From positions 1-12,973 of the forward strand of contig CAMBQX010000033.1 in the NCBI GenBank assembly GCA_945870085.1: a stretch of 12,973 nucleotides of DNA, written 5' to 3'. The stretch is from Bifidobacterium breve (GTDB taxonomy: Bacteria > Actinomycetota > Actinomycetes > S36-B12). The translations under genes and the position numbers were made by a program. Shown here piece by piece: positions 5,710 through 12,184 of this stretch. How positions within the stretch are numbered: the first letter of the stretch is position 1; each line of letters starts with the position of its first letter. Below the pieces are notes generated by a model. That model did no database searches and was not told where the DNA came from. It worked only from the letters and a program-made list of their open reading frames with translations.

Positions 5710-6675
5710 ATGTTCGCCATCTATGCAGGCGCCGTGAGCCGTGAAGATCCGCTTTCTTGCCTTCGAGTCGGCGAGATCGAATTGCCTAGCGCTCCTGAAG
5801 GGTGGGTCCCGGTAGCGGTGAAGGCCGCGAGCCTAAATCACCACGACATCTGGTCCCTAAAGGGCCAAGCGCTGTCGGCAGAGCGGGTCCCGATGATCTT
5901 GGGCTCTGATGCCGCTGGGGTGGCCGATGGTAACCGAGAGGTAATAGTTCATGCGGTTATCGGAAGTAGTGCTGACGGCGATGAGACCCTAGACACCAAG
6001 CGATCACTTCTGAGTGAGGTCTACCCGGGCACGATGGCCCAGCAGGTTTATGTGCCAGTGGGTAATTTGATTGACAAACCAGCAGAGTTGACTTGGGCGG
6101 AGGCCGCCTGCTTACCAACCGCTTATCTCACGGCCTATCGCATGATTGCGACCAAGTCCGCGACGAGTCCAGGTGACACTATTTTGGTGCAGGGAGCCGC
6201 TGGGGGAGTGGCAACCGCGCTGATCGTGCTCGGCAAAGCCTTGGATCGCAAAGTCTGGGTAACCTCGCGCACCGCCGACAAACGCGAATGGGCAATTGGT
6301 TTGGGGGCTGACGCAGCATTCGAGACTGGTGAACGCTTGCCCGGCAAGGTTGATGCGGTCATGGAAACAGTTGGTGAGGCCACCTGGGATCACTCACTCA
6401 AGTCATTGCGTCCGGGGGGCACTATCGTGATTTCTGGAGCGACTTCTGGTGCAAATCCGCCGGCAGATCTAAATCGTGTTTTCTTTTTGCAACTAAATAT
6501 CGTTGGGTCCACCATGGGGACGGCCGCTGAACTTCGCGAACTGGTTGACTTATTGGTGCGCACCGGGGTGCGCCCAGTTATAGATCGCGAGTTGCCGATA
6601 GAGCGAGGGGCCGAGGCTTTTGCTGCGATGGCCTCCGGTGATGTGCACGGTAAACTCGTGCTTACAGTGAGATAG
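5710..6675 (+). CDS. MDR-superfamily oxidoreductase, quinone oxidoreductase-like, probably zinc-independent
   Basis: A 321-residue medium-chain dehydrogenase/reductase. The GroES-like N-domain includes VPVAVKAASLNHHDIWSLKGQ (33-53) and VPMILGSDAAGVAD (60-73). The Rossmann C-domain carries CLPTAYLTAYRMI (134-146) and the nucleotide-binding QGAAGGVATALIVLGKA (161-177), followed by VWVTSRTADKREWAIGLGADAAF. There is no cysteine at the catalytic-zinc position of the NHHDIW segment and no four-cysteine structural zinc loop, so it should be a zinc-free NADPH-dependent reductase of the quinone oxidoreductase type; the substrate is unknown. The frame is open back to 5545 inside the divergent aldolase gene, but ATG 5710 is preferred because a TACGCT box lies just before it and the homologous fold begins there. 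FkbM follows after 38 nt. Confidence 0.85.
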   Translation: MFAIYAGAVSREDPLSCLRVGEIELPSAPEGWVPVAVKAASLNHHDIWSLKGQALSAERVPMILGSDAAGVADGNREVIVHAVIGSSADGDETLDTKRSLLSEVYPGTMAQQVYVPVGNLIDKPAELTWAEAACLPTAYLTAYRMIATKSATSPGDTILVQGAAGGVATALIVLGKALDRKVWVTSRTADKREWAIGLGADAAFETGERLPGKVDAVMETVGEATWDHSLKSLRPGGTIVISGATSGANPPADLNRVFFLQLNIVGSTMGTAAELRELVDLLVRTGVRPVIDRELPIERGAEAFAAMASGDVHGKLVLTVR

Positions 6676-6683
6676 TCTTGCAC

Positions 6684-6702
6684 CTGGTCGCCCAGAGTTT
6701 TT
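6684..6702 (+). terminator. Weak candidate intrinsic terminator after the oxidoreductase gene
   Basis: CTGG-TCGC-CCAG forms a 4-bp stem with a 4-nt loop, followed by AG and five Ts, 8 nt after the oxidoreductase stop. The stem is short, so termination may be partial. It is the only hairpin-plus-T-run I find in the window. Confidence 0.25.
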
Positions 6703-6713
6703 GAGTCGGTAAG

Positions 6714-7463
6714 TTGGCGTTGCGTGATCGGAGTTGGGTGAAAAAGTTCGATACTCTGGGCGTCGCAGGGGCGATTGATCTTGTCAAGAACGAAACCCAG
6801 CAGCAGGCGGCGGTTATTTCCTCGTACTGGCGCAAACCTAAAGCCGGTACGCACTTGGCCCTTGAGGTAGATCCTGATGACGACTGCATCACTAGAGTTC
6901 TATTGTCTGGTCAGCCGTGGGAGTCTTGGCTCACGCCCTATCTCATTCGATATTGCGATCGGGCAAAGGTGAGCTTGGATGTCGGTGCCAATATTGGCAC
7001 CCATACGCTCACCCTTGCCCGGCAATCACTTGAAGTACATGCATTTGAACCCCAACTGCGGGTATTTGAAATCCTCTCGCGCAATATTGCTGAATTCGGC
7101 AACGTAACCGCGCACAATTTGGCGGCCGATAACGCCCCGGGCACCGCCAGGATGAAAGCCCCAACCAAAAATGTGGGGGCTACTGAAATTGCCATTGACG
7201 GCACCGGTGAGGCCATTAACTGTGTCCGTATTGACGACATGAATTTCTCGGCGCCGGTCGGGTTTATGAAGATTGATGTGGAAAAACATGAGATGGAAGC
7301 CCTAGAAGGGGCACTTGAGACGGTGCGGCGAGATCGTCCAGTAATCATCATGGAAGACCAAGTCCACGCCCGCGCTTTACTTGAGCCCCTCGGCTACCGG
7401 TGTCGTCGCATCGCTCTCGTTGACTTCCTGTGCTTGCCCGCTGAGCTTAGCCAGCAGCGTTAA
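6714..7463 (+). CDS. FkbM-family SAM-dependent methyltransferase
   Basis: A class I methyltransferase of the FkbM/Methyltransf_21 family, 249 residues from TTG 6714. SAM-binding motif I is SLDVGANIGTHTLTLA (87-102), motif II includes VHAFEPQ (108-114), and the FkbM hallmark MKIDVEKHEMEALEGA (185-200) is clear. These enzymes usually O-methylate sugars or small metabolites, but no glycosyltransferase or polyketide gene adjoins it, so the substrate is unknown. The start is uncertain: TTG 6714, TTG 6720 and GTG 6738 are in frame, and GTG 6738 has CGGAG 4 nt upstream, giving a 241-residue protein with the whole core. It may be read with the upstream oxidoreductase (38-nt gap) unless the weak hairpin at 6684 stops transcription. 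The 3' end converges on the small gene at 7479. Confidence 0.82.
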   Translation: MALRDRSWVKKFDTLGVAGAIDLVKNETQQQAAVISSYWRKPKAGTHLALEVDPDDDCITRVLLSGQPWESWLTPYLIRYCDRAKVSLDVGANIGTHTLTLARQSLEVHAFEPQLRVFEILSRNIAEFGNVTAHNLAADNAPGTARMKAPTKNVGATEIAIDGTGEAINCVRIDDMNFSAPVGFMKIDVEKHEMEALEGALETVRRDRPVIIMEDQVHARALLEPLGYRCRRIALVDFLCLPAELSQQR

Positions 7464-7478
7464 AGTCGGTTGAGTGAC

Positions 7479-7661
7479 TTAGTCATCTTCATCTTCATCA
7501 TCTAGGCGTGCCAGCCACGTCGCGAATCTTTCGATAGGGGTTTCGAACTCTGGATTTAGATCAACGAATTCGCGAAGACGCTCGGCTAGTACTTCGATCG
7601 CCATTGATTCTTCACCGCGTCTGCTTTGTAGTTCTTCTATCCCGCGATCAGTGAAATACAT
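7479..7661 (-). CDS. Small acidic conserved protein, DUF6104-like, downstream of kgd
   Basis: A 60-residue protein starting MYFTDRGIEELQSRRGEE and ending in a very acidic tail (LARLDDEDEDD). Its middle, VLAERLREFVDLNPEFETPIERFATWLARL, is probably two amphipathic helices. I recall near-identical small proteins in Streptomyces and other actinobacteria, named DUF6104, with no known function. There is no signal peptide, membrane segment or cysteine. The start is firm: GGGAG lies 5 nt before ATG 7661, and the gene begins 11 nt after the kgd stop, so it is almost certainly co-transcribed with kgd. That proximity makes a role tied to the 2-oxoglutarate dehydrogenase complex possible but unproven. 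Confidence 0.8.
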   Translation of the reverse strand: MYFTDRGIEELQSRRGEESMAIEVLAERLREFVDLNPEFETPIERFATWLARLDDEDEDD

Positions 7662-7666
7662 GTACG

Positions 7667-7671
7667 CTCCC
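7667..7671 (-). promoter_or_regulatory. Ribosome binding site of the DUF6104-like gene (GGGAG)
   Basis: GGGAG on the minus strand, 5 nt before ATG 7661 and lying between the kgd stop and the small gene. It supports this short frame being a real gene. Confidence 0.65.
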
Positions 7672-7672
7672 G

Positions 7673-10600
7673 CTAATTTGCCGTAGCGAATGCGCGTTCG
7701 ACAATTGCCGCCTGCTCGACTTCATGTCGGTGATGTGATCCGACGGCAGGGGAGGATGATCTTTCGCGACTAATTACTGTTACCTGCCGGTTGATTATCT
7801 CCGGTAGGTTCAGGGCAATGAAACTCCAAGCCCCCTGGTTTGCCGGCTCTTCTTGTACCCACCGGATCTGCGCACTCGGCATCTTTTCAAGCTCTGGCGG
7901 TAAGGTGCGATATGGCAGTGGGTAAAGGCGCTCGAGGCGGATCACCGCGACATCGGTGCGGCCGGTGGCCTCACGGTGCGTAATTAAGTCGTAGTAGACC
8001 TTTCCACTGCACAGCAACACGGTTTTGACTCCAGCTGGATCAACTGTGGTGTCGGGTAACGTCGGCTGGAAGTGCCCATCTTCGAATTCAGATTTACTTG
8101 AGACCGCAAACTTTGCGCGGAGCAACGATTTCGGCGTAAAAATCACAAGGGGCCGCGTCAATTTGCTCAGCACCTGCCAGCGAAGTAGATGGAAGTATGA
8201 GGCGGGAGTTGAAGGCATCGCAACGGTCATGTTGTCCTGCGCACATAACTGCAGGTAACGCTCAACTCGGGCAGAGGAGTGGTCTGGGCCTTGGCCTTCT
8301 TGCCCATGGGGTAATAGCAGCGTTACGGCTGAACGTTGGCCCCATTTTTGCTCACCAGAGGAGATGAATTCATCGATAATTGTCTGAGCTCCATCGGCAA
8401 AGTCACCGAATTGGGCCTCCCAGATAACTAGTGCATCAGGGCGGGCAACGGAGTAGCCGTATTCAAAGCCCAATGCGGCAAACTCACTTAGTAGTGAGTC
8501 ATAAACGTATAACTTTGCGCCATCGCGGTAGCACTGCTTGAGCGGCTTATATTGCCAACCGGTCTCTTTGTCGACGATGACCATATGTCGATGACCAAAA
8601 GTACCGCGCCTGGAGTCCTGGCCTGCCATTCGCACGGTACGGCCCTCCATCAGCAGTGACCCCACGGCAAGTGCCTCGGCCATACCCCAGTCGATGGCAT
8701 CGTCGGCGACCATCTGCGCTCTGCGCTGGAGTTGCGGTGCAAGCCGTGGGTGGATGGTGAAGTCTGCCGGCATAGTCAACTGTGATGCGATTACCGTTTC
8801 GATTTGCGTACTGGTGATACCTGAAACTACTTCTGCGGCGGGCCCTTGAGGCTCAAGTTCACGCTGGCCACCGCCGATGATGTCTTGGTCGTGGGTTCCA
8901 AAAGCAGTTGCATCCGAGCCGTGGGTTTCTTGGAAGATCTTTTCGAGGTGCTCCTGGAAGTGCTTCAAAGCAGTCTCGGCTTCATCAACTGTGATGTCTC
9001 CGCGCCCGACAAGACCCTCGGTGTAGTGCTTGCGCACTGATCGTTTGTTGTCGATGATCGCGTACATCAGAGGGTGGGTGAGCGAGGGGTCGTCGGCTTC
9101 ATTGTGGCCGCGGCGGCGGTAGCACACGAGGTCAATAACAACGTCTTTGTGGAACGCCTGCCGGAACTCGAAAGCCAATTGAGCAATCCGCACCACGGCC
9201 TCGGGGTCATCGCCATTCACGTGGAAGATCGGCGCCTGCACCATGCAGGCAACGTCAGTGGCATAGACCGAGGATCTACCGTATTTCGGGCTGGTGGTGA
9301 ATCCAACTTGGTTATTGACGACGATATGCACGGTTCCGCCGGTGCGATAACCCTGCAGCTGTGAAAGATGCAAGGTCTCGGCAACAACACCTTGCCCAGC
9401 AAAGGCCGCATCTCCGTGCATGAGTACGGGTAAAATGTCGTAGACACGATCAATCGGGAGGAGATCCTGCTTGGCGCGCACGATTCCTTCGAGCACCGGG
9501 TTGACCGCTTCAAGATGTGAGGGGTTAGCGGCGAGATAGACCGAGGTTTGCGCGCCACCGGGTGCTGTGTAGGTGCCGGTCGTGCCCAAGTGGTACTTAA
9601 CATCGCCCGAGCCTTGAACCGACTCCTCGCCATACTGGCCCTCGAACTCTCGGAAGACTTGCGCGTAAGACTTACTGGCAATATTGGTCAGGACATTTAG
9701 CCGCCCGCGGTGTGGCATCCCGATAGCAACTTCGATGATGTTCTCATTTGCGGCTCTATCAAGAACTGCATCGAGGAGCGGGATTAGGGATTCAGCCCCT
9801 TCCAATGAGAAGCGCTTTTGCCCCACGTATTTAGTTTGTAAGAATGACTCGAGAGCTTCGGCCTCATTAAGTTTATGAAGTATTCGCAGTTGTTCGTCGC
9901 GATCGGGCTTTGCGTGCGGTATCTCGACGCGATCTTGAATCCACTGGCGTTGCCCGGGATCTTGGATATGCATATATTCGATACCAACGGTGCGGGTGTA
10001 GGAGTTTCGCAGCACGCCGAGAATTTCACGGAGTTTCATCAAAGGCCTGCCGCCGAAACCGCCCGTGGCAAATTCACGGTCTAAATCCCAAAGGGTCAGA
10101 TCATATGAAAGTACATCGAGGTCGGGGTGGGTGCGCTGCCGGTATTCGAGGGGGTCGGTATCAGCCATGAGGTGGCCGCGCACCCGATAAGCGTGGATTA
10201 TTTCCTGGACCCGCACAGTTTTACTGAGGTCGGTTTCATGGCTGGCCGAGATGTCTTTGGCCCAGCGCACCGGCTCATATGGGATGCGAAGGGACCTGAA
10301 GATCTCACCATAGAAATCACCTTCGCCCAGCAGTAGCTGGTGGATTCTGCGCAAAAACTCACCGGATTGGGCACCTTGAATAACGCGGTGGTCATAGGTT
10401 GACGTCAATGTGAGGATCTTGGAGACCGCGTTGCGGGCGATGGTCTCGGCCGATGCGCCTTCCCACTCCGCTGGATACTCCATTGCCCCAACTCCGACAA
10501 TGCAGCCCTGACCCATCATCAGCCTTGGGACCGAATGAGTTGTGCCGATGGTGCCAGGATTAGTAAGCGAGACGGTGGTGCCGGTAAAATCTTCTACCGT

Positions 10601-11296
10601 TAATTTGCCGCCACGGGCTTTGCGGACAATCTCTTCATAGGTGGCCCAGAAACCGGCGAAGTCCATGTCCTGCGCCCCTTTGATATTCGGGACGAGAAGT
10701 TGCCTGCTGCCATCAGGTTTAGCGATGTCAATGGCCAAGCCGAGATTAATGCTGTTATTGGTGATAATCGCGGGTTTGCCATCGACCTCAAGATATGCGG
10801 TATTCATGGCCGGTACCTCTGTTGCGGCCCGCACTATCGCGTAGCCGATGACATGGGTGAGGGAGATTTTGCCACCGCGGCCGCGGGCCAGGTGGTTATT
10901 TATGACAACCCGGTTATCGAGAAGCAACTTCGCGGGGATCGAGCGCACGCTGGTGGCCGTTGGGACCGCCAGGCTAGCTTCCATGTTGGTGACCACGCGC
11001 GCGGCTGGGCCTTTAAGTGCCGACGTGGTTGACGTGGTTGAGGTGGCGGAAGTTGTTGAGGTGGTGGCGGTTAACGTGGCTGTCGGCAGCACCGGGGGCG
11101 TCTCGGCGGCAGGGCTGGAGATTGTCAGTGGGGATTGGTCACTTGGCGAATAGCCCTCGAAGAACTCCCACCAGGCGGGGTCAACACTTGATTTGTCGGT
11201 GATGAACTGCTGGTAGATCTCGTCAACCAACCATTCATTTGGACCAAAGCGGGCTAGACGGCGCTCGGTGTTGGCGCGTCCGTCGTCGTTGACCAC
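7673..11296 (-). CDS. kgd: Multifunctional 2-oxoglutarate dehydrogenase E1/E2 fusion (Kgd/OdhA type)
   Basis: A 1207-residue fusion enzyme of the TCA cycle that decarboxylates 2-oxoglutarate with ThDP and passes the succinyl group towards CoA with E2 and E3 partners. Domain order: an N-terminal segment FGPNEWLVDEIYQQF (18-31), typical of actinobacterial Kgd; a Thr/Ser/Ala-rich linker (about 52-118); the E2 succinyltransferase core (about 119-330) with active-site His303 in STYDHRVIQGA; then E1 to the end, with VAIGMPHRGRLNVLTNI (523-539), GSGDVKYHLG, the ThDP/Mg region HGDAAFAGQG (627-636), NNQVGFTT, and further on RRRGHNEADDPS and EAQFGDFADGAQ. No lipoyl domain is present, as in mycobacterial Kgd, so lipoyl must come from another E2. 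Mycobacterial homologues are inhibited by the FHA protein GarA and activated by acetyl-CoA; neither can be seen here. The frame is open to 11386, but GTG 11296 has AAAGGA 4 nt upstream and starts near where homologues do. Confidence 0.96.
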   Translation of the reverse strand: MVNDDGRANTERRLARFGPNEWLVDEIYQQFITDKSSVDPAWWEFFEGYSPSDQSPLTISSPAAETPPVLPTATLTATTSTTSATSTTSTTSALKGPAARVVTNMEASLAVPTATSVRSIPAKLLLDNRVVINNHLARGRGGKISLTHVIGYAIVRAATEVPAMNTAYLEVDGKPAIITNNSINLGLAIDIAKPDGSRQLLVPNIKGAQDMDFAGFWATYEEIVRKARGGKLTVEDFTGTTVSLTNPGTIGTTHSVPRLMMGQGCIVGVGAMEYPAEWEGASAETIARNAVSKILTLTSTYDHRVIQGAQSGEFLRRIHQLLLGEGDFYGEIFRSLRIPYEPVRWAKDISASHETDLSKTVRVQEIIHAYRVRGHLMADTDPLEYRQRTHPDLDVLSYDLTLWDLDREFATGGFGGRPLMKLREILGVLRNSYTRTVGIEYMHIQDPGQRQWIQDRVEIPHAKPDRDEQLRILHKLNEAEALESFLQTKYVGQKRFSLEGAESLIPLLDAVLDRAANENIIEVAIGMPHRGRLNVLTNIASKSYAQVFREFEGQYGEESVQGSGDVKYHLGTTGTYTAPGGAQTSVYLAANPSHLEAVNPVLEGIVRAKQDLLPIDRVYDILPVLMHGDAAFAGQGVVAETLHLSQLQGYRTGGTVHIVVNNQVGFTTSPKYGRSSVYATDVACMVQAPIFHVNGDDPEAVVRIAQLAFEFRQAFHKDVVIDLVCYRRRGHNEADDPSLTHPLMYAIIDNKRSVRKHYTEGLVGRGDITVDEAETALKHFQEHLEKIFQETHGSDATAFGTHDQDIIGGGQRELEPQGPAAEVVSGITSTQIETVIASQLTMPADFTIHPRLAPQLQRRAQMVADDAIDWGMAEALAVGSLLMEGRTVRMAGQDSRRGTFGHRHMVIVDKETGWQYKPLKQCYRDGAKLYVYDSLLSEFAALGFEYGYSVARPDALVIWEAQFGDFADGAQTIIDEFISSGEQKWGQRSAVTLLLPHGQEGQGPDHSSARVERYLQLCAQDNMTVAMPSTPASYFHLLRWQVLSKLTRPLVIFTPKSLLRAKFAVSSKSEFEDGHFQPTLPDTTVDPAGVKTVLLCSGKVYYDLITHREATGRTDVAVIRLERLYPLPYRTLPPELEKMPSAQIRWVQEEPANQGAWSFIALNLPEIINRQVTVISRERSSSPAVGSHHRHEVEQAAIVERAFATAN
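11021..11066. repeat. Imperfect 9-bp tandem repeat encoding the Thr/Ser linker of Kgd
   Basis: On the plus strand, variants of TGACGTGGT/TGAGGTGGC/TGAGGTGGT recur with 9-bp spacing. On the coding strand they encode the Thr/Ser run TATTSTTSATSTTSTTSA in the flexible linker between the N-terminal segment and the E2 core. The tract is short and degenerate. It is likely length-variable between strains by slippage in whole codons. Confidence 0.55.
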
Positions 11297-11300
11297 GGTG

Positions 11301-11306
11301 TCCTTT
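11301..11306 (-). promoter_or_regulatory. Ribosome binding site that sets the kgd start (AAAGGA)
   Basis: AAAGGA on the minus strand ends 4 nt before GTG 11296. No comparable site precedes the farther upstream ATG at 11386, so the 30 residues between them are probably untranslated leader. Confidence 0.65.
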
Positions 11307-11314
11307 CGGGTGAA

Positions 11315-11343
11315 TGCCGGCTCGCAATTGCGTGGCTCCGGCA
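11315..11343 (-). promoter_or_regulatory. Nested inverted repeats in the kgd leader
   Basis: A perfect 10-bp palindrome CGCAATTGCG (11323-11332) sits inside 6-bp arms TGCCGG (11315-11320) and CCGGCA (11338-11343). The whole lies 18-47 bp upstream of the kgd GTG, probably in the transcribed leader. It could be an operator or a leader hairpin. The rest of the 114-bp spacer holds only weak promoter-like sequence (TTGCCT, 16 bp, TTAGGT on the minus strand). Confidence 0.35.
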
Positions 11344-11410
11344 GTTTGCATTTCGACAACCTAACTTTAGTGCAAGGGGCAGGCAACTACTCTGATCACG
11401 TACCGATAGA

Positions 11411-12184
11411 TCAAGTGATGTCGCGGCGCAGCGTAGTGAGCGAAGCCAAAATGCCAAAGAGCACGGCGTAGCCGATGAGCACGATCACCCCAGCCGCGGT
11501 GGGCAAAATATCCTCGCCACCACGGCCGGTGACATTGGTGGTCTGGAGCACCGCATCAAGTGCCCCCCCGGGTAGCCATTTGCCAATCCAGTCAACGAAC
11601 ACGGTGACCAGGGCCTCGACAATCAGCACCCACACCAGTGCGCCGACAACCGCGGCGACCTGAATGCGGATAAGGGCGCCAACTGAAACCCCCACGAATG
11701 CGTAGATCGCAAACGCTAGGACGACTCCACCTAAAATTTGAAGTGCGATGGTGGCATCGACCGGCGCGTGCGCCTCGCTTGAGAGTGCGATCAAGGTGAC
11801 CGCGAAACTTGACGCGAAGGCAATTAGCCCCAGGGCGGCGCCCAGAAGTGCGTAGGCAATGCCTTTTGCGATCAGCACCCTCGGGCGTTTTGGCGTTACC
11901 AGGAAGGTAGAGGTGATCGTCATATGACGGTATTCACCCGTCATTCCGATGATGCCAAGAATCAAGATGAAAATCGAGGAGGAACCGGCTGCTCCGAGAA
12001 TGTTTGTCACATAGGCCGGATCGAGTAAGAAGTTCACGTCGGTGCTGATATCCATTGCGCGCGGGGTCAAGAAGACGAGTAGCACGACATTTAGGGCGCT
12101 GAAGGCTACGGTGGCGATAGTTAGCCAAAGCAGCACCTTGGTGGTGGTGACTTTGCGGAACTCAGAGCGCACCAAGGCCATCAT
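11411..12184 (-). CDS. ABC-2 type transporter permease
   Basis: A 257-residue integral membrane protein with six likely membrane helices (about 17-39, 66-83, 105-133, 147-168, 175-197 and 228-250) and the N-terminus MMALVRSEFRKVTTTKV typical of ABC-2 permeases. The family motif GIIGMTGEYRHMTITSTFLVTPKRPRVLIAK (77-107) is the characteristic cytoplasmic segment after helix 2 that contacts the ATPase. It should be the channel half of an exporter with the ATPase encoded immediately upstream. ATG 12184 overlaps the ATPase stop as ATGA (4 bp), the classic sign of translational coupling. The substrate is unknown; this class includes antibiotic, peptide and lipid exporters. It ends 115 bp before the kgd start in the same direction, with no recognisable terminator between. 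Confidence 0.9.
   Translation of the reverse strand: MMALVRSEFRKVTTTKVLLWLTIATVAFSALNVVLLVFLTPRAMDISTDVNFLLDPAYVTNILGAAGSSSIFILILGIIGMTGEYRHMTITSTFLVTPKRPRVLIAKGIAYALLGAALGLIAFASSFAVTLIALSSEAHAPVDATIALQILGGVVLAFAIYAFVGVSVGALIRIQVAAVVGALVWVLIVEALVTVFVDWIGKWLPGGALDAVLQTTNVTGRGGEDILPTAAGVIVLIGYAVLFGILASLTTLRRDIT

Noticed and set aside
7462..7480. AAGTC...GACTT inverted repeat between the FkbM and DUF6104 genes as a bidirectional terminator
   Set aside because: 5-bp AT-containing stem with an 8-nt loop and no T-tract; too weak to call.
8025..11202. Many open frames antisense to kgd (for example 9074-9364, 9217-9681, 10848-11153)
   Set aside because: Shadows of a well-supported coding frame; low-complexity or compositionally biased translations with no recognisable domains.
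11297..11386. Upstream ATG for kgd adding 30 residues
   Set aside because: No ribosome binding site there, no resemblance to Kgd N-termini, and AAAGGA directly precedes GTG 11296.
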